Below, piece after piece: positions 17,369 to 26,575 of a stretch of DNA of 64,000 nucleotides. Source of the stretch: an uncultured Collinsella sp. (GTDB taxonomy: Bacteria; Actinomycetota; Coriobacteriia; Coriobacteriales; Coriobacteriaceae). The translations under genes and the position numbers were made by a program. The notes under the pieces were generated by a model, which saw nothing but the letters and a program-made list of their open reading frames with translations, searched no databases and had not been told where the DNA came from. Location of the stretch: the NCBI GenBank assembly GCA_900544135.1, contig UQTU01000012.1, positions 1 to 64,000 on the forward strand, read 5' to 3'. How positions within the stretch are numbered: the stretch's first letter is position 1; each line of letters starts with the position of its first letter.

Positions 17369-20119
17369 TTAGGCGGAACGCTTGGCCTCGAGCTTGGCCT
17401 GAGCGGCAGCCAGGCGCGCGAGGGGCACGCGATAGGGCGAGCAGGACACGTAGTCCACGTCGGCCACGTTAAACAGGCCCTTGATGGACTTGGGGTCGCC
17501 GCCGTGCTCGCCGCACACGCCAAAGTGCATGTCGGGATTGGTGGCGCGGCCCTTCTCGACGGCCAAGCGCACGAGCTCCAGCACCGCCGCGTCGATGGTC
17601 TCGAAGGGGTTGTCTTTCAGGATCTTTTTATGCATGTACAGCGGGATGAACTTGGCCTCGGCGTCATCGCGCGAGAAGCCAAAGGTCGTCTGGGTGAGGT
17701 CGTTGGTGCCAAAGCAGAAGAAGTCGGCATGATGGGCGATCTCGTCAGCGACCATGCAGGCACGCGGCAGCTCGAGCATCGTGCCCACGGGAATATTGAG
17801 CTCGACGCCTTCCTCGGCGGAAACCTCGGCGATCACGCGCTCGATAACCTCGCGGGTCTGGACATGCTCGGCCGTGATGGAAACGAGCGGAACCATGATC
17901 TCGGGGCGCGGGTCGACGCCCTCCTTGATAAGGCGGGCAGCGGCCGTGGCGACGGCGCGAACCTGCATGAGCGGCAGATCGCCAAAGACGACGGACAGGC
18001 GCACGCCGCGCAAGCCCAGCATGGGGTTGGACTCGACCATGCCGTCAATGCGACGCAGGCGGGCGCGCAGGGCAGTGAGCTCCTCCTCGGGAGCGCCAGC
18101 GGCTTCCTTCTTGGTGATGGCGACCTCGAGCTCGCGAGGATTATCCAGGAACTCATGAAGCGGCGGATCGAGCAGGCGGACGACCACATCGCGACCGGAC
18201 ATGGTCTTGAACATCGCCAGGAAGTCCTCGGTCTGAACCTTGAGCAAGTCGGCCAGGGCCTGCTGCTTCACGGCCTCATCGTCAGACAGGATAAAGCTCT
18301 GGATGATGTTCTTGCGATCGCCCAGGAACATGTGCTCGGTGCGGCACAGACCGATGGCCTCGGCGCCAAACTCGAGCGCGAGCTCGGCATCCTCGGGGTT
18401 GTCGGCGTTGACGCGCACGTGGTTGGCGTGACCGTCGGTCTCGTCCAAACGGATCTCATCGGCCCAAGACAGGATGGTGTCCAGGTCGCCGGTGAGCTCT
18501 GCAGAGACCAGGTCGACCGCGCCGTCGACGACGATACCCTGGGTGCCGTCGATGGAGATGACATCGCCCTCGCGCAGCACGCGGTCGCTGCCCTCGATGC
18601 GCACGACCTTCTCTGCCGCGTCAATGTGGAAGCGCTCAACGCCGCAAACGCAGGGCGTACCCATGCCGCGGGCGATAACGGCGGCATGGCTCGTCTTGCC
18701 ACCGTGGCTGGTCAGGATGCCCTCGGCGGCGACCATGCCCTTCAGGTCGTCGGGGTTGGTCTCCCAGCGGACCAGAATGACCTTGTGGCCCTCGGCGGAA
18801 CGCGCGACGGCGTCATCACTCGAGAACACGACCTCGCCCACGGCGGCACCAGGGCTGGCGTTAAGGCCGCTGGCCAGGGCCTCGTACTTCTTGGAGGCGT
18901 CGAACTGCGGGTGCAGGAGCTGGTCGAGCTGCGCGGGATCGATGCGGCTCACAGCCTCCTCGCGGGTGATGAGGCCCTCCTCGACCATTTCGATAGCAAT
19001 GCGCAGGGCGGCAGTGGCGGTGCGCTTGCCCACGCGGGTCTGGAGCATCCAGAGCTTGTCCTGCTCGATGGTAAACTCGATATCGCACATATCGCGGTAA
19101 TGATCCTCGAGCGTCAGGAACACGCGCTCGAGCTCCTCGCCTGCGGACTCGAGGCCCGAGGTGGTCTTGAGGTCGGCGATGGGCTCGGTGTTGCGGATGC
19201 CGGCGACGACGTCCTCGCCCTGGGCATTCACCAAAAAGTCGCCATAGAACTCCTTGGTGCCGTCGGCCGGGTTGCGCGTAAAGGCGACGCCGGTCGCAGA
19301 GGTCTCGCCCTTGTTGCCAAAGGCCATGGCCTGGACGTTGACGGCGGTGCCGAGCTCGTCGGAAATGCCGTGCTGCTTGCGGTAGATGCAGGCGCGCTCG
19401 TTCATCCAGCTGCCAAAGACGGCCTGGATGGCAAGGCGCAGCTGGAGCTCCGGATCGTGCGGGAAAACGGGCTTACCGTCGGCGACCTCGAGCTCGGGAT
19501 ACAGGGTCGCCTCGACGTTCTCGGAGAAGATGCCCTTAAAGGTCTCGACGAGCTCCTGCAGGTCCTCGGCCGAAAGCTCGGAATCGACACGAACGCCGGC
19601 GACCAGGCGGGCCTGGGTCAGGGCGTTCTCGAATAGGTCGGCGTCGACGCCCATGACGACGTTGGAGAACATCTGGATAAAGCGACGGTAGCTGTCCCAG
19701 GCAAAGCGCGGGTTTTGCGTCTGGGCGATAAGGCCCTGGACGGAATCGTCGTTGAGGCCCAGGTTGAGGACCGTGTCCATCATGCCGGGCATGGAGAACG
19801 GAGCGCCCGAGCGAACCGACACGAGCAGCGGATCGGAGGCATCGCCGAGTTTCTTGCCGCAACGGGCCTCGAGGTCCGCCTCGGCGGCAACGATCTCATC
19901 GAGTGCGCCTTCGGACCAGACGTTGCCGGCACCGGAGTACTCGACACAGGTCTGGCAGGTAATGGTAAAGCCACCGGGAACCGGCAGACCGATGCGGCTC
20001 ATCTCGGCAAGGTTTGCGCCTTTGCCGCCAAGCACGAAGTTCATGGATTTGTCGCCCTCAGTGACACAGGTGCCCTGGGCGTCGGTTCCAAAACGGTAAA
20101 CCCTCTTGCAATCGCTCAC
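17369..20119 (-). CDS. ppdK: pyruvate, phosphate dikinase
   Basis: Interconverts pyruvate + ATP + Pi and PEP + AMP + PPi. It can act in glycolysis or gluconeogenesis depending on PPi. The N-terminal ATP-grasp region starts with FVLGGKGANLAEMSRIGLPVP. The central swivelling domain has the phosphohistidine motif GGKTSHAAVIARGMG near residue 455, with the regulatory Thr two before the His. The C-terminal PEP-binding TIM barrel includes GLCRTEHMF and CFGTNDLTQTTFG. The length is 916 residues. GTG at 20119 is preceded by AGGGG seven bases away. Its likely regulator lies immediately upstream on the same strand. Confidence 0.97.
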   Translation of the reverse strand: MSDCKRVYRFGTDAQGTCVTEGDKSMNFVLGGKGANLAEMSRIGLPVPGGFTITCQTCVEYSGAGNVWSEGALDEIVAAEADLEARCGKKLGDASDPLLVSVRSGAPFSMPGMMDTVLNLGLNDDSVQGLIAQTQNPRFAWDSYRRFIQMFSNVVMGVDADLFENALTQARLVAGVRVDSELSAEDLQELVETFKGIFSENVEATLYPELEVADGKPVFPHDPELQLRLAIQAVFGSWMNERACIYRKQHGISDELGTAVNVQAMAFGNKGETSATGVAFTRNPADGTKEFYGDFLVNAQGEDVVAGIRNTEPIADLKTTSGLESAGEELERVFLTLEDHYRDMCDIEFTIEQDKLWMLQTRVGKRTATAALRIAIEMVEEGLITREEAVSRIDPAQLDQLLHPQFDASKKYEALASGLNASPGAAVGEVVFSSDDAVARSAEGHKVILVRWETNPDDLKGMVAAEGILTSHGGKTSHAAVIARGMGTPCVCGVERFHIDAAEKVVRIEGSDRVLREGDVISIDGTQGIVVDGAVDLVSAELTGDLDTILSWADEIRLDETDGHANHVRVNADNPEDAELALEFGAEAIGLCRTEHMFLGDRKNIIQSFILSDDEAVKQQALADLLKVQTEDFLAMFKTMSGRDVVVRLLDPPLHEFLDNPRELEVAITKKEAAGAPEEELTALRARLRRIDGMVESNPMLGLRGVRLSVVFGDLPLMQVRAVATAAARLIKEGVDPRPEIMVPLVSITAEHVQTREVIERVIAEVSAEEGVELNIPVGTMLELPRACMVADEIAHHADFFCFGTNDLTQTTFGFSRDDAEAKFIPLYMHKKILKDNPFETIDAAVLELVRLAVEKGRATNPDMHFGVCGEHGGDPKSIKGLFNVADVDYVSCSPYRVPLARLAAAQAKLEAKRSA

Positions 20120-20445
20120 GATACTTCCCCTTCCATGCGCTTACGCGCACGACCGTGGTAACGAATCGACCCGCCGGATGCGGGCCGTGAGGGAACTATA
20201 CGGCGGGTTTTGGACAGGCTTGAGCAGAGGGTGCGCGGTTTGGTAAACGTGCTAAAACCGGCGGTAAACGGTAGGTAAAGGTGGCTACCTTATGAAGATA
20301 CCACTACAAGGAAAGTGCAGGTCGGATGCGATGTTTTTGCTAAATCGCTTTACCATTTATCAGCATTATTTCCAAGTATTCTCTTTGGTTAGCTAAAAGA
20401 GCCCCGTCCCAAATTAGCTACCCAAACAACCTTGTCCCAAGTGAG
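20120..20445. other. 326-base intergenic region: ppdK leader plus repeat elements
   Basis: The part next to ppdK holds a TATAGT -10-like hexamer on the minus strand near 20195-20200, with no convincing -35 box. Positions 20264-20290 contain related stretches of GGTAAA and ACCTTT that could fold. The part next to the regulator gene holds the GGGAC-core repeat copies described separately. I see no coding potential. Confidence 0.5.
20390..20421. repeat. GGGAC-core dispersed repeat, copy A
   Basis: A 32-base element flanked by TAGCT and AGCTA arms with the core GCCCCGTCCCAAA. It matches the element at 28438-28469 at 30 of 32 positions. A second, partial copy (20430-20449, core TTGTCCCAAGTGAGCTAC) follows after eight bases and overlaps the stop codon of the ppdK regulator gene. 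On the minus strand the element ends in a CTCTTTT run, so it could also serve as a terminator. Confidence 0.7.
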
Positions 20446-20449
20446 CTAC
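20430..20449. repeat. GGGAC-core repeat, partial copy A2
   Basis: Twenty bases resembling one half of copy A (GTAGCTCACTTGGGAC on the minus strand). The TAG of the neighbouring gene's stop codon is the first triplet inside GTAGCT. Confidence 0.55.
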
Positions 20450-21321
20450 TTTTGTTGAGCGCGGCGGGCGGCACGGCGGGCTCTTGCCTCTTGAATCTCT
20501 TCGAGGTGAGCAATGATCTCGGCAGCGCTTTCCTCGATGGCTTTGCCGTCGGTACGCACAACAAAGCAGCCTAAGCGCTTCATGAGGGCACGAGCTTCCT
20601 CAAGCTCGCTGCGCACGCTCTCAGGCTCGGCATAGGAGCCGGCAACGGCACGGGCGTAGTCATCGCCCAAGCGGCTATCGCGAATCTCAGAAATAACGTC
20701 GACGGTCGAAATCAGGCCGAACAGGTGCATCGGGTCAACCTCGTAAATCGACTTGGGCGGCTCCATGCCATGCGCCAGTGGGACATTGGCGACCTTGTAG
20801 CCCTGATAGGCTAAATACATCGACAGCGGCGTCTTGGATGTACGCGACACACCCAGCAGCACGATATCGGCACCCGACAGATCGTCGCAACCACGACCGT
20901 CATCGTGCTCAACGAAATACTCCATGGCCTCGATACGATGGAAATAGCGGTCATCGGTCTTGTGAATCACGCCCGCAACGCACTTGGGCGGCACACCGAT
21001 GAGCGACGACAGCACGGCAAGCGTCGGGCCGATCAGGTCGACCGAACGGATATGCAGCATACCCAGGTAATCGAGCACGCGGGCGCGAAGCGCCGGATCG
21101 ACAATGGTATGGAACACGGCGACATCGCGATGGTCGGCATCGACGCGCGGCCCCACAAATGACTTGACCTGCTCCACGGAGGTCACCTTGGGCAGGCGCA
21201 AAACGCGAAAAGCCCCTTCATCAAATTGCCCGGACGCCGCGAGCACCACCTCACAAGCGGTATCGCCGAGCGAGTCGGAGATAACGATAACGGTGGGACG
21301 AGCGGTGACCGGGCAATCCAT
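20446..21321 (-). CDS. pyruvate, phosphate dikinase regulatory protein (DUF299 kinase/pyrophosphorylase)
   Basis: Bifunctional enzyme of the PDRP/PpsR family. It inactivates the dikinase by ADP-dependent phosphorylation of the Thr next to the catalytic His and reverses this with Pi. The N-terminal VISDSLGDTACEVV and the P-loop GVSRTSKTPLSMYLA (about residue 155) are family marks. The DPMHLFGL motif follows. The ATG at 21321 has AAAGGAG six bases upstream. Its target gene ppdK lies directly downstream on the same strand, which supports the PPDK rather than PEP synthase specificity. Confidence 0.93.
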   Translation of the reverse strand: MDCPVTARPTVIVISDSLGDTACEVVLAASGQFDEGAFRVLRLPKVTSVEQVKSFVGPRVDADHRDVAVFHTIVDPALRARVLDYLGMLHIRSVDLIGPTLAVLSSLIGVPPKCVAGVIHKTDDRYFHRIEAMEYFVEHDDGRGCDDLSGADIVLLGVSRTSKTPLSMYLAYQGYKVANVPLAHGMEPPKSIYEVDPMHLFGLISTVDVISEIRDSRLGDDYARAVAGSYAEPESVRSELEEARALMKRLGCFVVRTDGKAIEESAAEIIAHLEEIQEARARRAARRAQQK

Positions 21322-21355
21322 GCGGGGCTCCTTTTGCGCTTATGCGCAGGCTGGC

Positions 21356-23452
21356 TTACTTTTTGCGGGCAAGCTCACCGATGTTGGCAATGCCGGAGAA
21401 AACGGCCTCGAAGCGGTTGAGCAGCTTAAGGCGATTATCGCGAAGCTGCTCGTCCTTGTCCATGACCATGACCTCATCGAAGAAACGGTCGATGGGCGCG
21501 CGCAGGGCGGCGAGGGCGGCAAATGCGGCCGGGTAGTCCTCGGCAGCAAGGGCGGCATCGACGGCGGTCTGAGCAGCCTCGGAGGCGTCGGCGAGCGCAA
21601 GCTCGACCTCGCCCATCAGGCTGCGGTCATACTCAGCACCCAGCTCGGGCTTGGAGATATGCGCGGCGCGGGCATAGGCGGTCGCCAGGTTGTCGAACGT
21701 CTCAGCATCGTTCTTGCGGGCCTCGTCGAGGGCGGCGCAGCGGGCGAAGAAGACGGACGGGGCGATGATGTGCACCGCGGAGACGGCGGCGACGGTATCG
21801 GCCGGAATCTTTTCGTCGCGGGCCATGCTCACCAGGCGGCCATGGAAGAAGTCACGAACCTGCTGGGCGACCTCGGCGGCGTCGAACTCAATGCCCTGCT
21901 CACTGTAGAGTTCGAGGGCAAAGTCGATGAGCGACGTGGGGTCGATCGGCAGACGGTCGCGCAGGATGTTGATGATGCCGATAGCGGCACGACGCAGCGC
22001 GTAGGGGTCGGAGGAGCCGGTCGGGGGCTCACCGATGGCAAAGATACCGGCGATGGTATCGAGCTTGTCGGCGCAGGCCACGATGCAACCAGCGGTGCCC
22101 TCGGGCAGCTCGTCACCGGCAAAACGGGGACGATAGTGATCGCGAATAGCATGAGCGACCTCGTCGTTCTCCCCCATCGCGGTCGCGTAATAACCGCCCA
22201 TCACGCCCTGCTGGCTCGTGAATTCGACGACGGCGTTGGATACCAGGTCGGCCTTGCACAGGTGCGCGGCGCGAGCAGCGTCGGCGGCAAGATGGGCGCC
22301 CAAATGAGCCTCGCGGGCAATAGTAAGCGCGAGCTGCTCAATACGCTCGGACTTGGCGAGCACGCTACCGAGCTTCTCCTGGAAGGCGACCTTGGCCAGA
22401 CGCTCGCGGAACTCGTCGAGGGAGATCTTCAGGTCCTCCTCGTAGAAGAACTTGGCGTCGTCCAGACGGGCGCGCACGACGCGCTCGTTGCCGTCGATCA
22501 CGCGCTCGGCATTCTCGGGCTTGCTGTTGGAGACGACCACGAACTCACGCGTCAGCTTGCCCTCGCCGTCATAGATCGGGAAGTAGCGCTGGTTGGTGAG
22601 CATGGACTCGCAGATGATCTCGTGCGGGACCTTGAGGAACTCCTCATCGAAGGTACCGACGAGCACCGTCGGCCACTCGCAGAGGTTGATAACCTCCTCG
22701 AAGACCTTCTTGGGCGTATCGACATGGCAGCCGGGACGGGCAGCCTCGACCTCGGCGATACCGGCGAGAATCGCCTCGCGACGGCGCTCGGCAGAGAGCA
22801 CGCCGGCGTCCTCGAGCACCTGCTCGTAGGCGGCGGGGCTAGCGACAACGTGGTCACCGGGGCCAAGCACGCGATGGCCGCGCGTGGTATTGCCGCTCGT
22901 CACGTCGGCAAACGACACGGGCACAACGTCCTCGCCCAGAAGGCAGCAGATCCAGCGGACCGGGCGCACGAAGGTGGCGTGCTCGTGGCCCCAGCGCTGA
23001 GAGCGGTAGTTGGGCCACTGCAGGCCGGCGATGGTCTTCTCGCACAGAGCGGTCAGAATCGGCGTAGCCGGTACGGAAGGAATATTCTTCTCGGCAAAGA
23101 CGTACTCGCGGCCGTCGGTGTCCTCGCGACGGACCAGATCCTCGGCAGCCACACCGCACTTGCGGGCGAAGCCCTGGGCGGCCTTGGTGGCGTTACCGTC
23201 AGCGTCGAAGGCGATGTTGGCCGCGGGGCCGCGCTTGACCTCGTGAACCTCATCGGTCGCAGTGGCGACGTTGGACACGAGCGCAGCCAGGCGACGCGGG
23301 CTCGAGATCACGCGGACCTCGCCGTGGGCCAGACCGGCCTCATCGAGGCCCTTGGCGATCATGGTGCCAAGCTGCTTGACGGCATTATTCAGCGGTGCAG
23401 AGGGCATTTCCTCCGTACCGATCTCAAACAGGAAATCCTTAGCGTCTGCCAT
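21356..23452 (-). CDS. glyS: glycine--tRNA ligase beta subunit
   Basis: Beta subunit of the alpha2beta2 glycyl-tRNA synthetase; it carries tRNA binding and HD-like domains. The start MADAKDFLFEIGTEEMPSAPL is typical. SNKYFPI-like TNQRYFPIYD and GSSDPYALRRAAIGII are conserved. The length is 698 residues. It lies three bases after glyQ. Confidence 0.97.
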   Translation of the reverse strand: MADAKDFLFEIGTEEMPSAPLNNAVKQLGTMIAKGLDEAGLAHGEVRVISSPRRLAALVSNVATATDEVHEVKRGPAANIAFDADGNATKAAQGFARKCGVAAEDLVRREDTDGREYVFAEKNIPSVPATPILTALCEKTIAGLQWPNYRSQRWGHEHATFVRPVRWICCLLGEDVVPVSFADVTSGNTTRGHRVLGPGDHVVASPAAYEQVLEDAGVLSAERRREAILAGIAEVEAARPGCHVDTPKKVFEEVINLCEWPTVLVGTFDEEFLKVPHEIICESMLTNQRYFPIYDGEGKLTREFVVVSNSKPENAERVIDGNERVVRARLDDAKFFYEEDLKISLDEFRERLAKVAFQEKLGSVLAKSERIEQLALTIAREAHLGAHLAADAARAAHLCKADLVSNAVVEFTSQQGVMGGYYATAMGENDEVAHAIRDHYRPRFAGDELPEGTAGCIVACADKLDTIAGIFAIGEPPTGSSDPYALRRAAIGIINILRDRLPIDPTSLIDFALELYSEQGIEFDAAEVAQQVRDFFHGRLVSMARDEKIPADTVAAVSAVHIIAPSVFFARCAALDEARKNDAETFDNLATAYARAAHISKPELGAEYDRSLMGEVELALADASEAAQTAVDAALAAEDYPAAFAALAALRAPIDRFFDEVMVMDKDEQLRDNRLKLLNRFEAVFSGIANIGELARKK

Positions 23453-23455
23453 GGC

Positions 23456-24367
23456 TTACGCCACCTCGCCTTCCTGGTCGGCATTCTCGTTCACTCCGGC
23501 GACCTCGGCCATGTAGGCCTCGCAGCACGCCTTGGCGACGGCGCGGACGCGCAGGATGTAGTTGGCACGCTCGACCGCGGACAGGGCGCCGCGGGCATCG
23601 AGCAGATTAAAGGCGTGACTGCACTTCATGACGCAGTCGTAGGCCGGCAACGGCAGTTTGCGCTCCAGGCAGGAATGGCACTCGGCCTCATAGTCGTCAA
23701 ACTTCTGACGCATCATCTCGACGTTGGCGACCTCAAAGTTGTAAGCGCTAAACTCGCGCTCGTTCTCCAGGAACACGTCGCCATAGGTCATGGGCGTGCC
23801 GTCGGGCAGGTAGCTCCACACCAGATCGTAGACCGAGTTGACGCCCTGGGCGTACATGGCGATACGCTCCAGGCCATAGGTAATCTCGACAGGCACGGGG
23901 TCGACCTCGATACCGCCCACCTGCTGGAAGTACGTAAACTGCGTGACCTCCATGCCGTTGAGCCAGACCTCCCAGCCAAGGCCCCAGGCGCCCAGGGTCG
24001 GGCTCTCCCAGTCGTCCTCGACAAAACGAACGTCATGGTCGTTGGGGTCCAAGCCAATGGCGGCAAGAGACCCCAGGTAAAGCTCCTGGGCGTTGACCGG
24101 CGAGGGCTTGATGAGCACCTGGAACTGATAGTAGTGCTGCATGCGGTTAGGGTTCTCGCCGTAGCGGCCGTCGGCGGGACGGCGGCAGGGCTGCGCATAG
24201 CAGGTGCGCCATTCGGCGGGACCGAGCGAGCGCAGCGTGGTCGCGGTATGGAAGGTACCGGCACCGACCTCGGAGTCATAGGGCTGCATAATGACGCAGC
24301 CCTGCTCGCCCCAGTACTGCTGGAGGCGCAGGATGATGTCTTGGAAGGAAAGCGATGAAGCGTTCAT
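23456..24367 (-). CDS. glyQ: glycine--tRNA ligase alpha subunit
   Basis: Catalytic class II subunit. The opening SFQDIILRLQQYWGEQGCVIMQPYD and the segment GRYGENPNRMQHYYQFQV are hallmark sequences. The length is 303 residues. The 59-base upstream spacer is too short for a T-box. A TATAGT hexamer near 24415-24420 could be the -10 box of its promoter. Confidence 0.97.
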   Translation of the reverse strand: MNASSLSFQDIILRLQQYWGEQGCVIMQPYDSEVGAGTFHTATTLRSLGPAEWRTCYAQPCRRPADGRYGENPNRMQHYYQFQVLIKPSPVNAQELYLGSLAAIGLDPNDHDVRFVEDDWESPTLGAWGLGWEVWLNGMEVTQFTYFQQVGGIEVDPVPVEITYGLERIAMYAQGVNSVYDLVWSYLPDGTPMTYGDVFLENEREFSAYNFEVANVEMMRQKFDDYEAECHSCLERKLPLPAYDCVMKCSHAFNLLDARGALSAVERANYILRVRAVAKACCEAYMAEVAGVNENADQEGEVA

Positions 24368-24426
24368 GCCTCTAATATCCCCTCGTCGAAACGATTACAC
24401 GGTTAGGTACTGTACTATAGCGGTTT

Positions 24427-24990
24427 TTAGTCGATAGCGCCGATGCGGTTGAGCGGCCAGTAGCGCACAAGCGCCACAGCGATCAAATCAGAGCGATCGA
24501 CGGGACCAAAGTAGCGCGAGTCGGCAGAGTTTTCGCGGTTGTCGCCCATCACCCACACGCACCCGTCGGGAACGGTGTAGGGATAACTCACCTGGGCGCC
24601 AGGCGCTTGGACCGAAAGCGGCCAACTCATGCCAGTCGTATAGTCCTCGTCGAGCGCTTGGCCGTCAACGACCACCTTGCCGTCCTGCAGGTCGACCGTC
24701 TGGCCGGCCGTGGCAATAACACGCTTGACAAGAACATCATGCTCGGAAATGGCATCGGGGTTGTGGAACACCACGATATCACCCTGTTTGACGGGCTGAC
24801 CGAGCTCGAGGCTCACCTTTTGTGCCAGGATCTGGTCGCCAATCTCGATCGTGTCCTCCATGGAGCCGGTGGGTACCACAAAGGGCTCGACCACAAAGGT
24901 GCGGATCAGGAAGGTGGCCACGAGCGCGATCGCGATGACCGCGACCCACTCAAAAGCGCCCCTCAACGCGGAATGCTGCGATGGAACCAT
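24427..24990 (-). CDS. lepB: signal peptidase I
   Basis: Membrane serine protease that removes Sec and Tat signal peptides. One N-terminal membrane helix (about 12-30) is followed by the catalytic Ser in VPTGSMEDTIEIGD (about residue 41) and the general-base Lys in LVKRVIATAGQ. MGDNRENSADSRYFGPV is the conserved C-terminal box. The length is 187 residues. The ATG at 24990 was chosen over a GTG two codons earlier because GGAG sits five bases before it. It overlaps the end region of trmD and is cotranscribed with it. Confidence 0.96.
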   Translation of the reverse strand: MVPSQHSALRGAFEWVAVIAIALVATFLIRTFVVEPFVVPTGSMEDTIEIGDQILAQKVSLELGQPVKQGDIVVFHNPDAISEHDVLVKRVIATAGQTVDLQDGKVVVDGQALDEDYTTGMSWPLSVQAPGAQVSYPYTVPDGCVWVMGDNRENSADSRYFGPVDRSDLIAVALVRYWPLNRIGAID

Positions 24991-24992
24991 TC

Positions 24993-25751
24993 TCACTCCT
25001 CGCTCTGCGAATACGAAGCGTCCAGAATCTCCTGCGCGTATGCGCGCTCCTGGGGCGTAAGCCGTGCCGTCTCGATCAGGTCGGGACGCCAGCGGCAGGT
25101 GCGCTCGATGGCATTCTTACGGCGCCAGGCATCGACCTTGGCATGGTCACCGCTCACGAGCACCGGCGGCACGCCCTCGCCGTTGAATTCAGCAGGGCGA
25201 GTGTACTGCGCATACTCGAGCAGGCCTCCGTTCTCGGCGGTCGAGAACGACTCGTCGACGTTGCTCATCTCGTCACCAAGGGCGCCGGGAATCAGGCGTA
25301 CGACAGCATCGGCAACGACCATAGCGGGAAGCTCGCCGCCCGTGAGCACGTAATCGCCGATCGACAGGCGCTCGTCGGCATACGCATAGGCACGCTCGTC
25401 GACACCCTCGTAACGGCTGCACACAAACAGCAAGCGCTCGCTTTTGAGCAGGCGCTCGGCCACATGCTGTGTAAAGGGCTCGCCACAGGGGGTAAAAAAC
25501 ACCACGGTGGGCTTAGGACCCTCGGAGCTAATAGCCTCGATGGCCTCGGCAATAGGCTCGACCTTCATGAGCATGCCCTGCCCGCCGCCGTACGGCTCGT
25601 CATCGACGGTACGATGGCGGTCGTGCGTCCAGTCGCGCAGGTTATACGCCTTAAAATCAAAAAGGCCGGCCTTGCGGGCGCGGCCCAAAATCGATGTGGA
25701 CATGACGGGCTCAAACATCTCGGGAAAGACCGAAAGGGTCTCAATCAGCAT
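24993..25751 (-). CDS. trmD: tRNA (guanine-37-N1)-methyltransferase
   Basis: SPOUT-family methyltransferase using SAM to make m1G37. The sequence TLSVFPEMFEPVMSTSILGRA, the DDEPYGGGQGMLM loop and the knot segment ERLSIGDYVLTGGELPAMV are diagnostic. The length is 252 residues. The ATG at 25751 has GGGAGG five bases upstream. Part of the rpsP-khpA-rimM-trmD-lepB run. Confidence 0.97.
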   Translation of the reverse strand: MLIETLSVFPEMFEPVMSTSILGRARKAGLFDFKAYNLRDWTHDRHRTVDDEPYGGGQGMLMKVEPIAEAIEAISSEGPKPTVVFFTPCGEPFTQHVAERLLKSERLLFVCSRYEGVDERAYAYADERLSIGDYVLTGGELPAMVVADAVVRLIPGALGDEMSNVDESFSTAENGGLLEYAQYTRPAEFNGEGVPPVLVSGDHAKVDAWRRKNAIERTCRWRPDLIETARLTPQERAYAQEILDASYSQSEE

Positions 25752-25761
25752 GTTGTCCTCC

Positions 25762-26283
25762 CTACTTGTCCATATCGATCAGGCCGTCCATAACGTGGAC
25801 GAAAATTGTTCCTGTGTCGGGAAGATCGAGCACAACCTGCTCGATCACGGGAATCAGTACCTCGCCGTACCGATCACCCTCGACAACCCAAACATCGTTA
25901 GCGGGCGTCGACATGATCTCGACGATCGTGCCGAGCGAACCGAAGCGCTCGTCGACCACCTCGCGACCCATCAGGTCGGTATAGGCGGCGTCGAGTGAAT
26001 CGAGCTCAAAATCGTCACGATTTGCCAACACATAGCATCCCGTGATGCCCTCGGCGGCCGTCAAGTCGTCAATGCCCTCAAACGAGACCAGATCGCCATC
26101 GCCCGTATCGGTGACGGACACGACCGTGCAAAAGCGGTCGCGCTTGAGCGCCGGCGGCGTCAGGGCGACGCGCATACCCGGCTCTAATACAGAAGGAAGC
26201 CCCCGCAGCGGCTGCGCGAGGACCTCCCCCTTCCTTCCGTGCGGCTTGACCACACGGGCGATGTTTTTGTACTGGGACCTCAA
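25762..26283 (-). CDS. rimM: ribosome maturation factor RimM
   Basis: Binds S19 and assists maturation of the 30S head. The N-terminal RimM barrel starts with IARVVKPHGRKGEVLAQPL, and a PRC-barrel domain follows from about residue 95. The length is 173 residues. The likely start is TTG at 26283, with only a weak AGGA two bases away, so translation may be coupled to khpA, which ends four bases upstream. Confidence 0.92.
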   Translation of the reverse strand: MRSQYKNIARVVKPHGRKGEVLAQPLRGLPSVLEPGMRVALTPPALKRDRFCTVVSVTDTGDGDLVSFEGIDDLTAAEGITGCYVLANRDDFELDSLDAAYTDLMGREVVDERFGSLGTIVEIMSTPANDVWVVEGDRYGEVLIPVIEQVVLDLPDTGTIFVHVMDGLIDMDK

Positions 26284-26287
26284 GGTC

Positions 26288-26572
26288 CTAGCCCAGAACC
26301 TCTACCTCGACAGCAGTGTCGAGGCGAGCGGCCAGTGCACGGGCGAGCGTGCGAATGGCCTTGATGGTACGGCCACGACGGCCGATGACCTTAGCAACGT
26401 CATCCTCGGCAACCGAAACCTCAATCGTGGAGGCGTCGTCACCGTCGATGACCTCGAGGCTCACGGAATCCGGGTCGTCGACGATCTGAACAACGAGATA
26501 TTCGACGAGATCGGCGATGCGATCTGAGAGCATTGCCTCACCCTCGAGCTGTGCAGCGTCAACCTCAGGCAC
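26288..26572 (-). CDS. khpA: KH-domain RNA-binding protein KhpA (YlqC family)
   Basis: Small single-KH RNA-binding protein. The family partners with KhpB in Gram-positive bacteria and influences RNA stability and cell division. The GxxG loop is VIGRRGRTIK near residue 63. Two starts are possible: GTG at 26572 (GAGGAG six bases away) gives 94 residues. The ATG at 26533 (GAGGG seven bases away) gives 81, nearer the family norm. Position between rpsP and rimM is conserved. Confidence 0.92.
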   Translation of the reverse strand: MPEVDAAQLEGEAMLSDRIADLVEYLVVQIVDDPDSVSLEVIDGDDASTIEVSVAEDDVAKVIGRRGRTIKAIRTLARALAARLDTAVEVEVLG

Positions 26573-26575
26573 GAT

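Noticed and set aside
17504..19636. A 710-codon open frame opposite ppdK
   Set aside because: Antisense to a full-length, motif-complete pyruvate phosphate dikinase; no ribosome binding site and no recognisable motif.
21104..24358. A 1084-codon open frame on the plus strand opposite the glyQS genes
   Set aside because: It lies antisense to well-identified glyS, glyQ and the PPDK regulator. Its translation is rich in His, Gly, Val and Leu without domain motifs, the usual mirror of GC-rich codon use.
24368..24426. T-box riboswitch ahead of glyQ
   Set aside because: Only 59 bases are available and no T-box consensus or specifier stem is visible.
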